A DNA stretch of 43,505 nucleotides, taken from the NCBI RefSeq assembly GCF_000378445.1, contig NZ_KB899736.1, forward strand, positions 1 through 43,505. The letters are read 5' to 3'. The translations under genes and the position numbers were made by a program. Below are positions 19,038 to 27,725 of the stretch, piece by piece; the first letter of the stretch is position 1; every line of letters begins with the position of its first letter. Below the pieces are notes generated by a model. The model was not told the DNA's origin, did no database searches, and saw only the letters and a list, made by a program, of their open reading frames with translations. This stretch comes from Deinococcus aquatilis DSM 23025 (lineage in GTDB: Bacteria > Deinococcota > Deinococci > Deinococcales > Deinococcaceae).

Positions 19038-20567
19038 ATGACGGTCATTCAGGCACAGCGCAGGGCGGCGGCTTCGGGCAACGATGCGTGGCTTGCGCGG
19101 CGGCGTTGGGCGCGGGCAGGCTGGCTGTACGTGTTCATGCTGGTCATGAGTTTCTTTTTTCTGGGACCATTCCTGATGGGCCTGCTGAGCAGCATGAAGG
19201 ACAACCCCAACGAGTACCCGCCCAAGCTGGTCATTCCGCAACTGACGGCGCAGTACGTGAGCCGCGCCTACAACCTGGGCGTGCAGGGCGGAAGCAACGG
19301 CTGGAACGGTGGCCTGACTCCGGGCCGTCAGGTGGTCTTCGAGGTCTCGGTGCGCTCTCCGGCAGACGCCCCGCAGGACGCGCCCACCGTGAGCCTGTTT
19401 CCTTATCAGCCCGTGAGTCTGGTGGCAATTGCCCGCCAGGCACAGGCCAAGGATTACGCCAAGCTGAGTACCGTACAGGTTTCGCAGAGTGGAGACACCA
19501 AGATTTACCGCACCACCGTCAGCTACCCCGTGCTGACCGCGCAAACGGGCGAGGTGATCCGCGCCAAGCTGACTACACCCGACAGCGACGTGAAGGCGCA
19601 GCTTCCGGGCGGCGAAATCGTGAAGGTGACGCTGGATACGCCCGCCGCACAGGAGAAGCAATACGAACTCAGCGAAACCCAGCAGGTGGAACTGGTCAAG
19701 GCAGGCGAGAACTACTATCTGCGCGGGCCGTTGTTCGAGCGCACGCCGATGCAGGTGGACGTACAGCGCGGGCAGACCATCGTGAACAGCACCCTGCCGC
19801 CCAGCGATAAGCAGAATTTTGACCGCTCGTTCGCCTTCCGTAACATCACCCCCGGCATTCTGGGCTACACCTTCAACAACTATCGCCGCGCCTTCAACGA
19901 AACGATGGACCCCACATCGGGCCGCAGCCTGTTCTTTTCCTGGGTGCTGAATTCGTTCCTGTACGCCTTTCTGCGCGTGGCCGCCGCCATAGTGTTCTGC
20001 TCGCTGGCCGGATACGCGCTGGCCCGCATGGAGTTTCCCGGCAAAAACCTGATCTTTCTGGGGGCCGTCCTGTTTGTGCAGATGGTGCCCAGTCAGGTGA
20101 ATCTGGTCAGCAACTACGTGCTGCTCAAGGATTTGGGCCTGCTGAACATCTGGGGGCTGTGGTTTAACGGCCTCGTGGCGGCGGGCGGCGTCTTTCTGAT
20201 GAAGCAGTTTTTTGAGGGGATGCCCAAAGAGCTGGAAGAATCGGCCAGCATAGACGGCGCAGGCCCCTTTACGACCTTCTGGAGGGTGATGCTGCCGCAG
20301 GCTGGCCCCGCCCTGATCGCCCTCGCCATCACGCAGTTTCAGGGCGCATGGAACGACTTTTTCTGGCCACTGGTGCTGCTGCGCCAGAACACCGACTTCA
20401 CCCTGACGGTGGGCCTCTCCAGCTTCTCGCAGCTCTACGGCGGGCAGGGCGATTACGGCCTGATTCTGGCGGGCGCGATCTTGTCGGCCATTCCCGTGAT
20501 CATCGTGTTCATCATTTTCCAGCGGTACTTCGTGGATACAGGCTCCGACAGCGCTGTGAAGGGCTGA
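19038..20567 (+). CDS. ABC sugar transporter permease, MalG-like, with large extracytoplasmic insertion
   Basis: 509 residues from ATG 19038, with AGGAGG 8-9 bases upstream. Typical MalG-like subunits are about 280 residues. Helix 1 (WLYVFMLVMSFFFLGPFLMGLL minus two residues) is followed by about 200 hydrophilic residues, roughly 72-270, rich in beta-type patterns (VVFEVSVRSPADAPQD; KLTTPDSDVKAQLPGGEIVK), before the normal NNYRRAF segment and the remaining helices. The EAA loop EESASIDGAGPFTTFWRVML is intact. The insertion should lie outside the membrane, where it could contact the binding protein, sugar or cell wall. The C-terminus ends SDSAVKG. It is the last gene before the debranching enzyme unit. 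Confidence 0.92.
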   Translation: MTVIQAQRRAAASGNDAWLARRRWARAGWLYVFMLVMSFFFLGPFLMGLLSSMKDNPNEYPPKLVIPQLTAQYVSRAYNLGVQGGSNGWNGGLTPGRQVVFEVSVRSPADAPQDAPTVSLFPYQPVSLVAIARQAQAKDYAKLSTVQVSQSGDTKIYRTTVSYPVLTAQTGEVIRAKLTTPDSDVKAQLPGGEIVKVTLDTPAAQEKQYELSETQQVELVKAGENYYLRGPLFERTPMQVDVQRGQTIVNSTLPPSDKQNFDRSFAFRNITPGILGYTFNNYRRAFNETMDPTSGRSLFFSWVLNSFLYAFLRVAAAIVFCSLAGYALARMEFPGKNLIFLGAVLFVQMVPSQVNLVSNYVLLKDLGLLNIWGLWFNGLVAAGGVFLMKQFFEGMPKELEESASIDGAGPFTTFWRVMLPQAGPALIALAITQFQGAWNDFFWPLVLLRQNTDFTLTVGLSSFSQLYGGQGDYGLILAGAILSAIPVIIVFIIFQRYFVDTGSDSAVKG

Positions 20568-20581
20568 GGCTGGGCAACACG

Positions 20582-20678
20582 ACCCCCCCCACCCCCCGGA
20601 CAACTGCGCTTTTGGTGCTCCACTTGACTGGTACAGCCCGAAGGGAGGGGGGCCGGCAGCGAAGCCGACTGGGGGGTT
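20582..20678 (+). repeat. GC-rich intergenic repeat, degenerate copy
   Basis: Starts ACCCCCCCC and ends GACTGGGGGGTT, with the internal CAGCGAAGCCGACTGG block shared with 28809-28908. The similarity to the 28809 copy continues past the end as CAGCCCAACA-GATCAAT. It lies just after the permease stop. Confidence 0.6.
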
Positions 20679-20760
20679 ACGCCCGGAACGTGACCCAGCC
20701 CAACAAAGATCAATCCCCCTTCGCCTCTCCCCTCTTGCCAAAACTCAGAACACTCTGCCT

Positions 20761-20776
20761 CTGTAACCGCTTACAA
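20761..20776 (+). promoter_or_regulatory. Operator 3 for the LacI-family regulator, overlapping a -10 box
   Basis: CTGTAACCGCTTACAA, the same palindrome as the two sites before the regulator. Its right half overlaps TACAAT (20772-20777), a good -10 hexamer, so repressor binding would block transcription of the debranching enzyme. No convincing -35 box at 17 bases. Confidence 0.7.
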
Positions 20777-20864
20777 TCTGAACGTTTGAGTTTCCTCCAG
20801 CTTCCGCCCTGTCCCGCAGTTTTCCGCTTTCCTTCCCGCCACACGCCGCCCCCAAGGAGCGTCC

Positions 20865-22751
20865 ATGCTCAATACCCGCACTGTTCTCAAAGAAAATGAT
20901 CTGTATCTCGTGGGAGACCGTCATTACGACATTTCCGAGGGCGAGAGTGGCCTGTACCGCCGCGACACCCGCTTTCTGAGCCGCTACGAATGGCGCCTGG
21001 ACGGCGAGCGCCCGCAACACCTCCTGCAGCACGAACGCTACCCCTTCTGGCTGCACGAACACAGCGCCAATGCCAACGTGGGCTACACCATGAAAGTGGG
21101 CCTTTCCCGCGACCTGACGCTGACGGGCAGCGAAATTCGGGACACCCTGACCGTGACCCGCTATCTGGGTGAAGGCCCGCACACCCTGACGCTGGCGCTG
21201 GCCGCCGATTTCGTGGATATGTTCGAGGTGCGCGGCTGGCCCGGCGGCCTCGGAGAACGCATGGTGAGCATTCAGGAGGTGCCTGGCGGGGTGGAATTCA
21301 GCTATGTCGCCGGAGACGGGCTGCACAGCCGCGCTCTGGTGCATGTTTCGCCCGCTGCCGCCTGGGACGGCGAGAAGCTGATCTGGCACCTCACGGAAGC
21401 CGAGACGCGAATTCAGGTCAGCGTGTTTCCGCTGCAAGGGAGCGAGCAGCCCACCACCGGCGACCCCGCAGCTCTGGCCGCCGAATACGACGCGCTACAC
21501 GGGGCACTGAACCTCAAACTCTCCGACCCGCTGGATCAACAGGTGCTGGATCAGAGCATCGAAGACCTGCGGAGCCTGTCGTTTCAGACCGATCAGGGCC
21601 GCTTTCCGGCGGCGGGCCTGCCGTGGTTCGTGGCTCCGTTTGGCCGCGACAGCCTGATTATCTCCCTGATGGTCAAAGATCATCTGCCCGAATTGGCGCT
21701 GACGGTGGCCCGTTACCTCGCAGCGCGGCAGGGCAGCAAGTACGACAGATCGACGTTGGAAGAACCCGGCAAGATCTTGCATGAGGAGCGCATCGGGGAA
21801 TTGACGCGTATGGGGCACACCCCGCACCGCCCCTACTACGCCACCGCCGACGCCACGCCCCTGTTCGTGTGGCTGGTGGGCGAGCTGAGCGCCGCGCACC
21901 CCGACATTGCCCGCGAGTTGCGCCCGCAGTGGGAAGCGGCCCTGAACTGGTGCCTGACCGACGGCGACCCCGATGGAGACGGCCTGATTGAATACACCCC
22001 CGACCCCGGCGGGATTACCAACGCCGTCTGGAAAGACAGCGGCGACTCCACCTTTACGGCTGAGGGAGTGGATATCAGCGGGCATGTGGCCGTCGTGGAG
22101 GTGCAGGGCTACGCCTACGCCGCCTACCTCGCTGCTGCCCGGATGTACCGCCTGCTGAACGAAGAGGCGGGTGCGGCGGAATGGGAGACCCGCGCCGCCC
22201 AACTGCGCGAACGCTTTCACGCGGCTTTCTGGTGGCCCGAGAAAAACTACTACGTGCATGGCCTGAACGGAGATAAACAGCCCCTGAAAGTCCTCGTCAG
22301 CAACCCGGCACACACGCTCTGGACGGGCATTGTGCCGCCCGAATTCGCGCCGCAGGTGGCCGCTACAGCGCTGGGCCAGCAACTCTGGAGCGGCTGGGGC
22401 ATTCGCACGCTGGGCGAGGGCGAAATTCGGTATAACCCGGTGTCCTATCACAACGGCAGCGTGTGGCCGCACGACACCGCCGCAGCCGCGCTGGGCATGC
22501 ACCGCTACGGCCTGAACGCGCAGGCAGGGCAGGTGGCCCGCGCCCTGTTCGACGTGGCCCGCGCCGCCGACGACCGCCGCCTCAGCGAACTGCTGGCCGG
22601 ATTTAAGCGCGAGGCCCACACGCCGCCCGTGCCCTATCCCGCCGCCTGCCACCCTCAGGGCTGGGACGCCGCCATTCCCCTGGCGCTGGCGCATCTGCTG
22701 GAGCACGTGCAGGAGCAGCAGCCGGGCAAATTGGAAAACGAACTGGCCTGA
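20865..22751 (+). CDS. Amylo-alpha-1,6-glucosidase (glycogen/maltodextrin debranching-type enzyme)
   Basis: 628 residues from ATG 20865, with AAGGAGCG upstream. An N-terminal beta-sandwich (LYRRDTRFLSRYEWRLDG, residues about 27-44) of the glycogen-debranching N-terminal type precedes an alpha/alpha barrel: AAGLPWFVAPFGRDSLIIS, then TPLFVWLVGELS, YTPDPGGITNAVWKDSGDS and SVWPHDTAAAALGM. Acidic residues in the YTPDPGG and KDSGD segments are candidate catalytic residues. The enzyme should hydrolyse alpha-1,6 or related bonds in branched or imported maltodextrins in the cytoplasm. It has its own operator-controlled promoter, tying it to the transporter upstream. Confidence 0.9.
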   Translation: MLNTRTVLKENDLYLVGDRHYDISEGESGLYRRDTRFLSRYEWRLDGERPQHLLQHERYPFWLHEHSANANVGYTMKVGLSRDLTLTGSEIRDTLTVTRYLGEGPHTLTLALAADFVDMFEVRGWPGGLGERMVSIQEVPGGVEFSYVAGDGLHSRALVHVSPAAAWDGEKLIWHLTEAETRIQVSVFPLQGSEQPTTGDPAALAAEYDALHGALNLKLSDPLDQQVLDQSIEDLRSLSFQTDQGRFPAAGLPWFVAPFGRDSLIISLMVKDHLPELALTVARYLAARQGSKYDRSTLEEPGKILHEERIGELTRMGHTPHRPYYATADATPLFVWLVGELSAAHPDIARELRPQWEAALNWCLTDGDPDGDGLIEYTPDPGGITNAVWKDSGDSTFTAEGVDISGHVAVVEVQGYAYAAYLAAARMYRLLNEEAGAAEWETRAAQLRERFHAAFWWPEKNYYVHGLNGDKQPLKVLVSNPAHTLWTGIVPPEFAPQVAATALGQQLWSGWGIRTLGEGEIRYNPVSYHNGSVWPHDTAAAALGMHRYGLNAQAGQVARALFDVARAADDRRLSELLAGFKREAHTPPVPYPAACHPQGWDAAIPLALAHLLEHVQEQQPGKLENELA

Positions 22752-22912
22752 AGAGGGTGTGGGAAGGGTGTGGTGGCCGATGAAAGTCTGCGCCTGAGGG
22801 TTTGTGGCCCCTGGCCCATTCGAGCTGCCCACCCCTGCCAGGTGCCTTCTCACCGTGTGTTCTCTAAACCGCCCCTCACCCATTGCCGGGTGCGGGGCGG
22901 CACACTTGAGGA

Positions 22913-23548
22913 ATGCTGGATAACATTCTGAACAGTGTGCGCCGGGGAGCCGAACGCGTGCAGCGCCGGGGCGAGGAAGTCGCTCAGGTGACCAAACTCC
23001 GGGTCGAAGTCTTCCAGCTCACGCGGGAGCAAGACGGCCTGTTTGCCCGCCTGGGCCGCTCCTATCATGCCGGGGCCGACGTCAGCGTGCTGGAGAGCGT
23101 TCAGGAAGACATCCGCCGCATAGACGACGAGATCAGCGCCCGCGAGCGCCTGATTCAGGAACTGAACACGGCAGCAGCGGAGCCTGTAGAGGGCGGTTCG
23201 GTCGTGCGGCAGGAGGCTGGAGCGCAGACCCCGCCCACATACCCGGCAGCCACGGAACCCACCGTTCCAGATGCCATGCCGCGCCCCACCCAGAACGTAC
23301 AGACCAGTGCAGTGCAGCCCAGCTCGGTTCAGTTCAGCAAGGAGACTCAACCCATGACGCAGTCCGACGACAAGACGACCCTGACCAACCCCAACCCTAC
23401 CGTCGAGCACAGCGATGAAAAGCTGACCCCCACAGACAAGGCGGCGGGCGTAGGTGACGAGGCTGCCCGAGACAAGCTCTACCGCCGCCCCAACCATCTG
23501 GAAGAAGCCGAGAACGCTTCCAAGCATCCCGACCCTCTGGACTTATAA
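22913..23548 (+). CDS. Hypothetical protein with N-terminal coiled coil and disordered tail
   Basis: 211 residues from ATG 22913, directly preceded by TTGAGGA. Residues 1-85 are helical and heptad-like (RRGEEVAQVTKLRVEVFQL; LESVQEDIRRIDDEISARE). From about 90 the chain is Pro/Ser/Thr/Gln-rich, then ends in an acidic, charged tail (DKLYRRPNHLEEAENASKHP). No signal or membrane segment. I do not recognise a family. The N-terminal part resembles small coiled-coil proteins whose genes accompany envelope or stress functions, but nothing in the neighbours confirms that. A hairpin follows the gene. Confidence 0.7.
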   Translation: MLDNILNSVRRGAERVQRRGEEVAQVTKLRVEVFQLTREQDGLFARLGRSYHAGADVSVLESVQEDIRRIDDEISARERLIQELNTAAAEPVEGGSVVRQEAGAQTPPTYPAATEPTVPDAMPRPTQNVQTSAVQPSSVQFSKETQPMTQSDDKTTLTNPNPTVEHSDEKLTPTDKAAGVGDEAARDKLYRRPNHLEEAENASKHPDPLDL

Positions 23549-23574
23549 GACCCTTCACTGTTGAGCTTTTCTGA

Positions 23575-23616
23575 AGACCCTGCGTACAGGCGGCACATTC
23601 GCCTCACGCGGGGTCT
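23575..23616 (+). terminator. Hairpin after the coiled-coil gene
   Basis: AGACCCTGCGT (23575-23585) pairs with ACGCGGGGTCT (23606-23616) with one G-U pair, and an inner AGGCG/CGCCT stem. The T-tail is weak (GTTGTC), so it may be a terminator or a stabilising 3' structure. Confidence 0.5.
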
Positions 23617-23630
23617 GTTGTCATGGGCCA

Positions 23631-23960
23631 ATGACCCCAGAAACAAATACATCCAGCGTCGTGGCTATCCGGGGAGCATGGACGGGCGAGGTCGCTGACC
23701 CTGCCCGGACGTTTACAGGCACGGTCACCAACTCGGAACTGAGCGGCTTACAGCCCGGAGACGAGGTGAGCGTGGCCTATCAGAGCAGTGGTGGCCGGGT
23801 ACCGGGAGCCAAAGAGCACGGACGTTATGCCCTCAGTGCACATGGGTATGTCTGGCCCCTGATGAGCTTTGTGACGCGCCCCAATACGGGCGGTGTCCAG
23901 CGGGACGACATTCATGAACGTGATTGGCTGGCCGAAGTACTGCCAGTCAAATCCGTATAA
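23631..23960 (+). CDS. Hypothetical protein, 109 aa, ending inside a repeat-like sequence
   Basis: ATG 23631 to TAA 23960. Soluble, beta-rich appearance (VVAIRGAWTGEVADPARTF; LQPGDEVSVAYQSSGGRVPG; HGRYALSAHGYVWPLMSFV), with no signal peptide or known motif. No clear ribosome site. The final codons and stop (ATCCGTATAA) match the terminal sequence of the ATACGGA repeat family, so the original C-terminus may have been altered. It converges with the ABC permease gene on the other strand, separated by seven bases. Function unknown. Confidence 0.55.
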   Translation: MTPETNTSSVVAIRGAWTGEVADPARTFTGTVTNSELSGLQPGDEVSVAYQSSGGRVPGAKEHGRYALSAHGYVWPLMSFVTRPNTGGVQRDDIHERDWLAEVLPVKSV

Positions 23961-23967
23961 GTCCGTC

Positions 23968-24882
23968 CTACAGGTCCTTGCGGCTGAACCTCCACATGGC
24001 GGCCAGCACGGCCAGAATCGCCAGAGCACAGGCCCACAGCACCAGCCCCACCGCAATCGGTTCGCTGCCGAAGATGGGATTTGCGCCCCGCGCCATCTCT
24101 CCGAGTTGCAGCACCGCCGCATTCTGGAGGTGATAACTGGCCCCCAGCCACAGCGCATTGGTGGGCATGACAAAATTGGCGACCTTGCCCAGCGTGACCA
24201 AGGTGGGGCTGTCGGCAAACGAACCGATGGTACTCAGAATGCCGCCCGCAAAACCCACACCGTACAGCACGAACACGCCGATGCCGTTGGCAAGCGTGCT
24301 GAACAGCGTGCTTCCAAGAACCGTGAGGCCCGTGATGACCACGATGGCGAGCAGGATCAGGCCCACAGCGGGCAGCGGCGCAGGCGGAACGAACCCGGTA
24401 ATGAGATAAATCCCGCCCAACAGGGCCGCACTGACCAGCGCGATATACGACACGTTGACGATAGTAAAGCCCAACCAGCGCCCCAGCACCAGCGCGGCCC
24501 GCGTGACCGGGCGGGCGATCACGCTCTGCATCACGCCGTTTTCTACGTCGGCACTGACCGCGCCCACTGTAGACAGCACGGCCATCAGCGACCCCAGAAA
24601 AAACACCAGATACATACCGAACGCCGACGCGTACACGATGGGCGCGTTGGCTAAACCGCTGATGCTGCGGCCATCCAGCCCAGCGTCAATGGCGCGTTGA
24701 TCCAGCGTGCCCTCCAGCCGGAAGATGCCGTAGAGGTAAAAGCCCACGAAGGCCCCAGTCAGCACCAACAGCACGATGACCAGCCGTTTGCGAACAGCCT
24801 CGCGCAAAGAAAGTTCTGCGATGAGCAGGGTATTGCGCCCGAACGAAGGCGTCTGGGGCGTAGAAAGAGCTGAATCAGACAT
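23968..24882 (-). CDS. ABC-2 type transporter permease
   Basis: 304 residues with about six membrane helices. It starts with a cytoplasmic segment (LIAELSLREAVRKRL) typical of ABC-2/NosY-like permeases, followed by VIVLLVLTGAFVGFYLYGIF and a segment VGAVSADVENGVMQSVIARPVTR that matches the conserved cytoplasmic loop of the family. It ends RFSRKDL. The ATG at 24882 overlaps the stop of the ATPase gene upstream by eight bases (ATGTCTGA), so the two subunits are translationally coupled. It probably exports a lipid, drug or metabolite; the substrate cannot be deduced. Confidence 0.9.
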   Translation of the reverse strand: MSDSALSTPQTPSFGRNTLLIAELSLREAVRKRLVIVLLVLTGAFVGFYLYGIFRLEGTLDQRAIDAGLDGRSISGLANAPIVYASAFGMYLVFFLGSLMAVLSTVGAVSADVENGVMQSVIARPVTRAALVLGRWLGFTIVNVSYIALVSAALLGGIYLITGFVPPAPLPAVGLILLAIVVITGLTVLGSTLFSTLANGIGVFVLYGVGFAGGILSTIGSFADSPTLVTLGKVANFVMPTNALWLGASYHLQNAAVLQLGEMARGANPIFGSEPIAVGLVLWACALAILAVLAAMWRFSRKDL

Positions 24883-25855
24883 GGGCAGCCTCCTGACGCG
24901 GCGAAGTGGCTTCGGGCGTATCTTCGATCAGTTCGAGGAACATGGTTTCCAGATCAGGGCGGCGCGGCGTGAGGGCATAGAGCCGCGCCCCGTGAGCATG
25001 AACGGCGTTGGCCAGCGCGGGCACATCCTCGCGGCGCTGTACCCACAGTTCTATATCGGCGTGGTCGGCGTTCTGGGTGTCGGTGTGGCGCACCTCGCCA
25101 ATGCGGGCCAACGCTTCCAGCAGCGGTGGCGTCAGGCGGTCTACCCGCACGCCCACGGGCAGCACATCGCCCATCAGTTCGCGCATACTGCCCTGCCGCA
25201 GCACCCGCCCCGCCTTCACGAAGGCCACCCGGTCACACACCTGCTCCACTTCCGACAGCAGGTGAGAATTCAGAAACACCGCCACACCCTGCGCCCGCAG
25301 CCCCTCGATGATCTCGCGCACTTCTACGCGCCCAATCGGGTCGAGGGCACTGGTGGGTTCATCCAGAAAGACCAGTTGGGGCCGCGCCAGAATCGCCCCG
25401 GCCAGCCCCGCCCGCTGCAACATTCCCTTGGAATAGCCGCCCAGAGACTCTGCGCCGCGCCCGCCGAGGCCCACCGTTTCCAGCACCTGCGGAATGCGGG
25501 CGCGGAGTTCGTCGGCCCGCAGGCCCGCCAGCCGTCCGTGAAAACTCAGGAATTCTTCGGCGGTCATCCACGTCTGAAAGCGGAACTGTTCGGGCAGGAA
25601 TCCCAGCCGGGAACGCACGGCGGGGTCAGAGGGATGGCCGCCCAGTACGCGCACTTCTCCGCCGCTGGGGTGCACCAGCCCCAGCAACATCTTGACGGTG
25701 GTGCTTTTGCCCGCACCGTTGGGGCCGAGGAATCCGAACACCTCGCCGGGTTGCACGGTCAGCGTGAGGCCGTCCACAACTGCTCGCCCCCGGTACACCT
25801 TCTGAAGTTCCCGCGTTTCTATGGCCGGTAGTGAAGAGGAAGGCCGCTGCGTCAT
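24875..25855 (-). CDS. ABC transporter ATP-binding protein (ABC-2 exporter partner)
   Basis: 326 residues from ATG 25855. The frame is open upstream, but that segment is GC-rich filler and includes a repeat. Walker A GPNGAGKST, Q-loop FLPEQFRFQ, signature YSKGMLQRAGLAGA, Walker B LVFLDEPTSALDP and the switch His in FLNSHLLSE are all intact. The C-terminal extension of about 90 residues (DRLTPPLLEALARIGEV...) is usual for exporters such as the CcmA/NatA type. It energises the permease encoded next, with an eight-base gene overlap. Confidence 0.93.
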   Translation of the reverse strand: MTQRPSSSLPAIETRELQKVYRGRAVVDGLTLTVQPGEVFGFLGPNGAGKSTTVKMLLGLVHPSGGEVRVLGGHPSDPAVRSRLGFLPEQFRFQTWMTAEEFLSFHGRLAGLRADELRARIPQVLETVGLGGRGAESLGGYSKGMLQRAGLAGAILARPQLVFLDEPTSALDPIGRVEVREIIEGLRAQGVAVFLNSHLLSEVEQVCDRVAFVKAGRVLRQGSMRELMGDVLPVGVRVDRLTPPLLEALARIGEVRHTDTQNADHADIELWVQRREDVPALANAVHAHGARLYALTPRRPDLETMFLELIEDTPEATSPRQEAAHV

Positions 25856-25861
25856 CTGGTC

Positions 25862-25867
25862 AGCATA
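25862..25867 (-). promoter_or_regulatory. Leaderless-type -10 box of the ABC exporter operon
   Basis: Minus-strand TATGCT, then GACCAG, then ATG at 25855. Confidence 0.5.
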
Positions 25868-25971
25868 GGGCGCGGAAGGGCCGAGCGAGAGCGGCGAAAG
25901 TTGCAGACTGGCGGCAGGGGAAAAGAAAACCCGACCTGCTGTGGGGGCAGGCCGGGAAAGGGTGGAAGGCG

Positions 25972-26070
25972 AACCCCCCCGTTGCTGGCGCAACGCCCCC
26001 CCTTAAAGGGGAGGACAAGGGCTGTTGCGCTCCCCTTGAGGGGGGCTGGCGGCAAATCCGACTGGGGGGT
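25972..26070 (+). repeat. GC-rich intergenic repeat, full copy
   Basis: About 99 bp, starting AACCCCCCCGTTGCTGGCG and ending GACTGGGGGGT. Internal CCCCCTTAAAGGGGAGGAC pairs with GCTCCCCTTGAGGGGG, so the element can fold as nested hairpins. Close match to 28809-28908. Confidence 0.8.
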
Positions 26071-26090
26071 CTACACGCGACTTTATCGTC

Positions 26091-27035
26091 TCAGCGGGTC
26101 AGCACAGCTTCGATCTTGCTGTTCACGTCTTCGCTGAGGCGCACTCCGGCGGCCTTCACGGTGTCCTCGATCTGGCTGACCTTGGTGGCCCCAGTAATCA
26201 CGCTGCTGACGCCGGGTTGACGCAGAATCCACGCCAAGGCGAGTTGTGCCCGCGTGATGCCCAGATCGTCGGCAATGGGTTTCAGGTCGCGCACCTTCTG
26301 GATGTTTTCATCGGTCAGGAAGTTCTTGCTCCAGTTCTCGTTCTCGGTCAGGCGTGCGCCTTCGGGCTTGCCTTCATCGTATTTGCCGGTCAGCAGGCCC
26401 ATCGCCAAAGGACTCCAGACCACGAGGCCCACGCCCGCATCCCCGGTGTAGGGCAGGATTTCTTTTTCCACGCGCTCGCGGCGCAGCATGGAGTATTCGG
26501 GCTGCTCGGTCACGGGGGCGTGCAGGCCGTGTGCGCGGGCAAATTCCACAGCCTGAGCAATTCGGGCAGCGGGCCACATGCTGGTTCCCCAGTACATGGC
26601 GCGGCCCGAACGCACGACCTGATCGAAGGCCATCACGATTTCTTCCATCGGCACATCGGGGTCGTAGCGGTGGGCAAAATAGATGTCGAGGTAATCGGTG
26701 CCCAATCGCTTGAGGCTGCCGTCGATGCTTTCCAGAATGTGCTTGCGGCTGAGGCCCCGGTCATTCACGTCGTCGCTCATGGGCCAGAAGACCTTGCTGG
26801 AAATGACCAGCGTGTGCCGGGGCAATTCGCGCAGCACCGCGCCCATCATCTCTTCGGATTTGCCACGGGCGTACACGTCGGCCTGATCGAAGAAATTCAC
26901 GCCTTCCTCGTACGCCTTCATCACGATGTCGCGCACCAGTTGCGCTTCATTCACGCTGCGGCCATAGGTTTCCCAACCGCCCAACGCCACTTCACTGACT
27001 TTCAAGCCACTCTTGCCCAGGTTCCGGTATTCCAT
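26091..27035 (-). CDS. Aldo/keto reductase (Kv-beta-like subfamily)
   Basis: 314 residues from ATG 27035. NADP-dependent (alpha/beta)8-barrel oxidoreductase. Catalytic tetrad segments are visible: Asp and Tyr in NFFDQADVYARGKSEE, Lys in LVISSKVFWP, His in IYFAHRYDPDV. The opening MEYRNLGKSGLKVSEVALGG and the VSSVITGATKVSQIEDTV cofactor-binding segment place it with potassium-channel-beta-like/YghZ-type reductases. Such enzymes reduce reactive aldehydes and ketones. The physiological substrate is unknown. It stands alone with its own -10 box. Confidence 0.93.
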   Translation of the reverse strand: MEYRNLGKSGLKVSEVALGGWETYGRSVNEAQLVRDIVMKAYEEGVNFFDQADVYARGKSEEMMGAVLRELPRHTLVISSKVFWPMSDDVNDRGLSRKHILESIDGSLKRLGTDYLDIYFAHRYDPDVPMEEIVMAFDQVVRSGRAMYWGTSMWPAARIAQAVEFARAHGLHAPVTEQPEYSMLRRERVEKEILPYTGDAGVGLVVWSPLAMGLLTGKYDEGKPEGARLTENENWSKNFLTDENIQKVRDLKPIADDLGITRAQLALAWILRQPGVSSVITGATKVSQIEDTVKAAGVRLSEDVNSKIEAVLTR

Positions 27036-27041
27036 GCGGGT

Positions 27042-27047
27042 ACTTTA
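27042..27047 (-). promoter_or_regulatory. Leaderless-type -10 box of the aldo/keto reductase
   Basis: Minus-strand TAAAGT, then ACCCGC, then ATG at 27035. Confidence 0.5.
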
Positions 27048-27092
27048 CCGAATAAAGCAGGAGACAGTTTGGGAAACTGGATTGTGGAAAGG

Positions 27093-27689
27093 TTAACGCC
27101 CCTGTTTCCAAGTGTTGGCCCGAAGGCCCTGCGCGGTCTGTTCCGCCGTTTCGGTGAGGCGTCTGGAGCGAGTCGCGGCGGTTTTGGCCTGCGCGATCCA
27201 CTGCAACAGGGCTTTTTTGGCGCTGGCCGGAAAAGCGTTCCACTGCTCCCATGCGCCGGAAACGCCGTTCAGGGCGGCCTTCAGGTCCTCCGGCACTTCG
27301 AGGGCTTCTGAGCTGTCCAGCAACGTCCACGAGCCGTCAGCTTTGGCCGCGTCTATCCGGGCCTGCCCCGCCGCCGTCATCTGGCCTGCCGCCACCAGCC
27401 TCTCTATGTGGCCCTTGTTGACGGCGCTCCAGCCGCTGCCCGCCTTGCGGGGCGCAAAGTACAACGCCGAACGCGTGTCGTCCATCTTGCGGGGTTTGCT
27501 ATCGATCCAGCCGTAACAGAGGGCTTCCTGCACCGCCTCGGCCCAGCTCAGGTTGGGCACCGGTGCGGCCTTTTTGCGAAGAACCAGCCACACGCCCCGC
27601 GCCGAAGCGTGGTTCTGGGCCAGCCACGCCCGCCACTCGGCGCGGGTCTCCGGCTCGAACTGTTCGGGCGGGGGCAGGTCTGGGGGCAT
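27093..27689 (-). CDS. YdeI/OmpD-associated family protein
   Basis: 198 residues. The segment WRAWLAQNHASARGVWLVLRK, shortened by one at the end, and LSWAEAVQEALCYGWIDSKPRKMDD with YFAPRKAGSGWSAVNKGHIE (residues about 45-95) are diagnostic of the YdeI/OmpD-associated family (about 190 residues). Members have been linked to bacteriocin or peptide resistance in enteric bacteria, but no biochemical activity is firmly known. It is cytosolic, with no signal peptide. The start is preceded by CATCCT-GAGTTC, close to the leaderless promoter pattern seen in neighbours. Confidence 0.87.
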   Translation of the reverse strand: MPPDLPPPEQFEPETRAEWRAWLAQNHASARGVWLVLRKKAAPVPNLSWAEAVQEALCYGWIDSKPRKMDDTRSALYFAPRKAGSGWSAVNKGHIERLVAAGQMTAAGQARIDAAKADGSWTLLDSSEALEVPEDLKAALNGVSGAWEQWNAFPASAKKALLQWIAQAKTAATRSRRLTETAEQTAQGLRANTWKQGR

Positions 27690-27725
27690 GAACTCAGGAT
27701 GACATGAGACTGGGAGGGCACACGC

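Noticed and set aside
17856..20741. A 961-codon open frame on the minus strand opposite the permease genes
   Set aside because: It mirrors the codon bias of the two permeases, lacks any domain and has a His/Gln-rich composition typical of antisense frames. Similar shadows oppose rnr, the binding protein, the debranching enzyme and deoA.
24875..25855. This ABC ATPase as the missing subunit of the sugar importer
   Set aside because: It is coupled by an eight-base overlap to an ABC-2 exporter permease and has exporter-type features.
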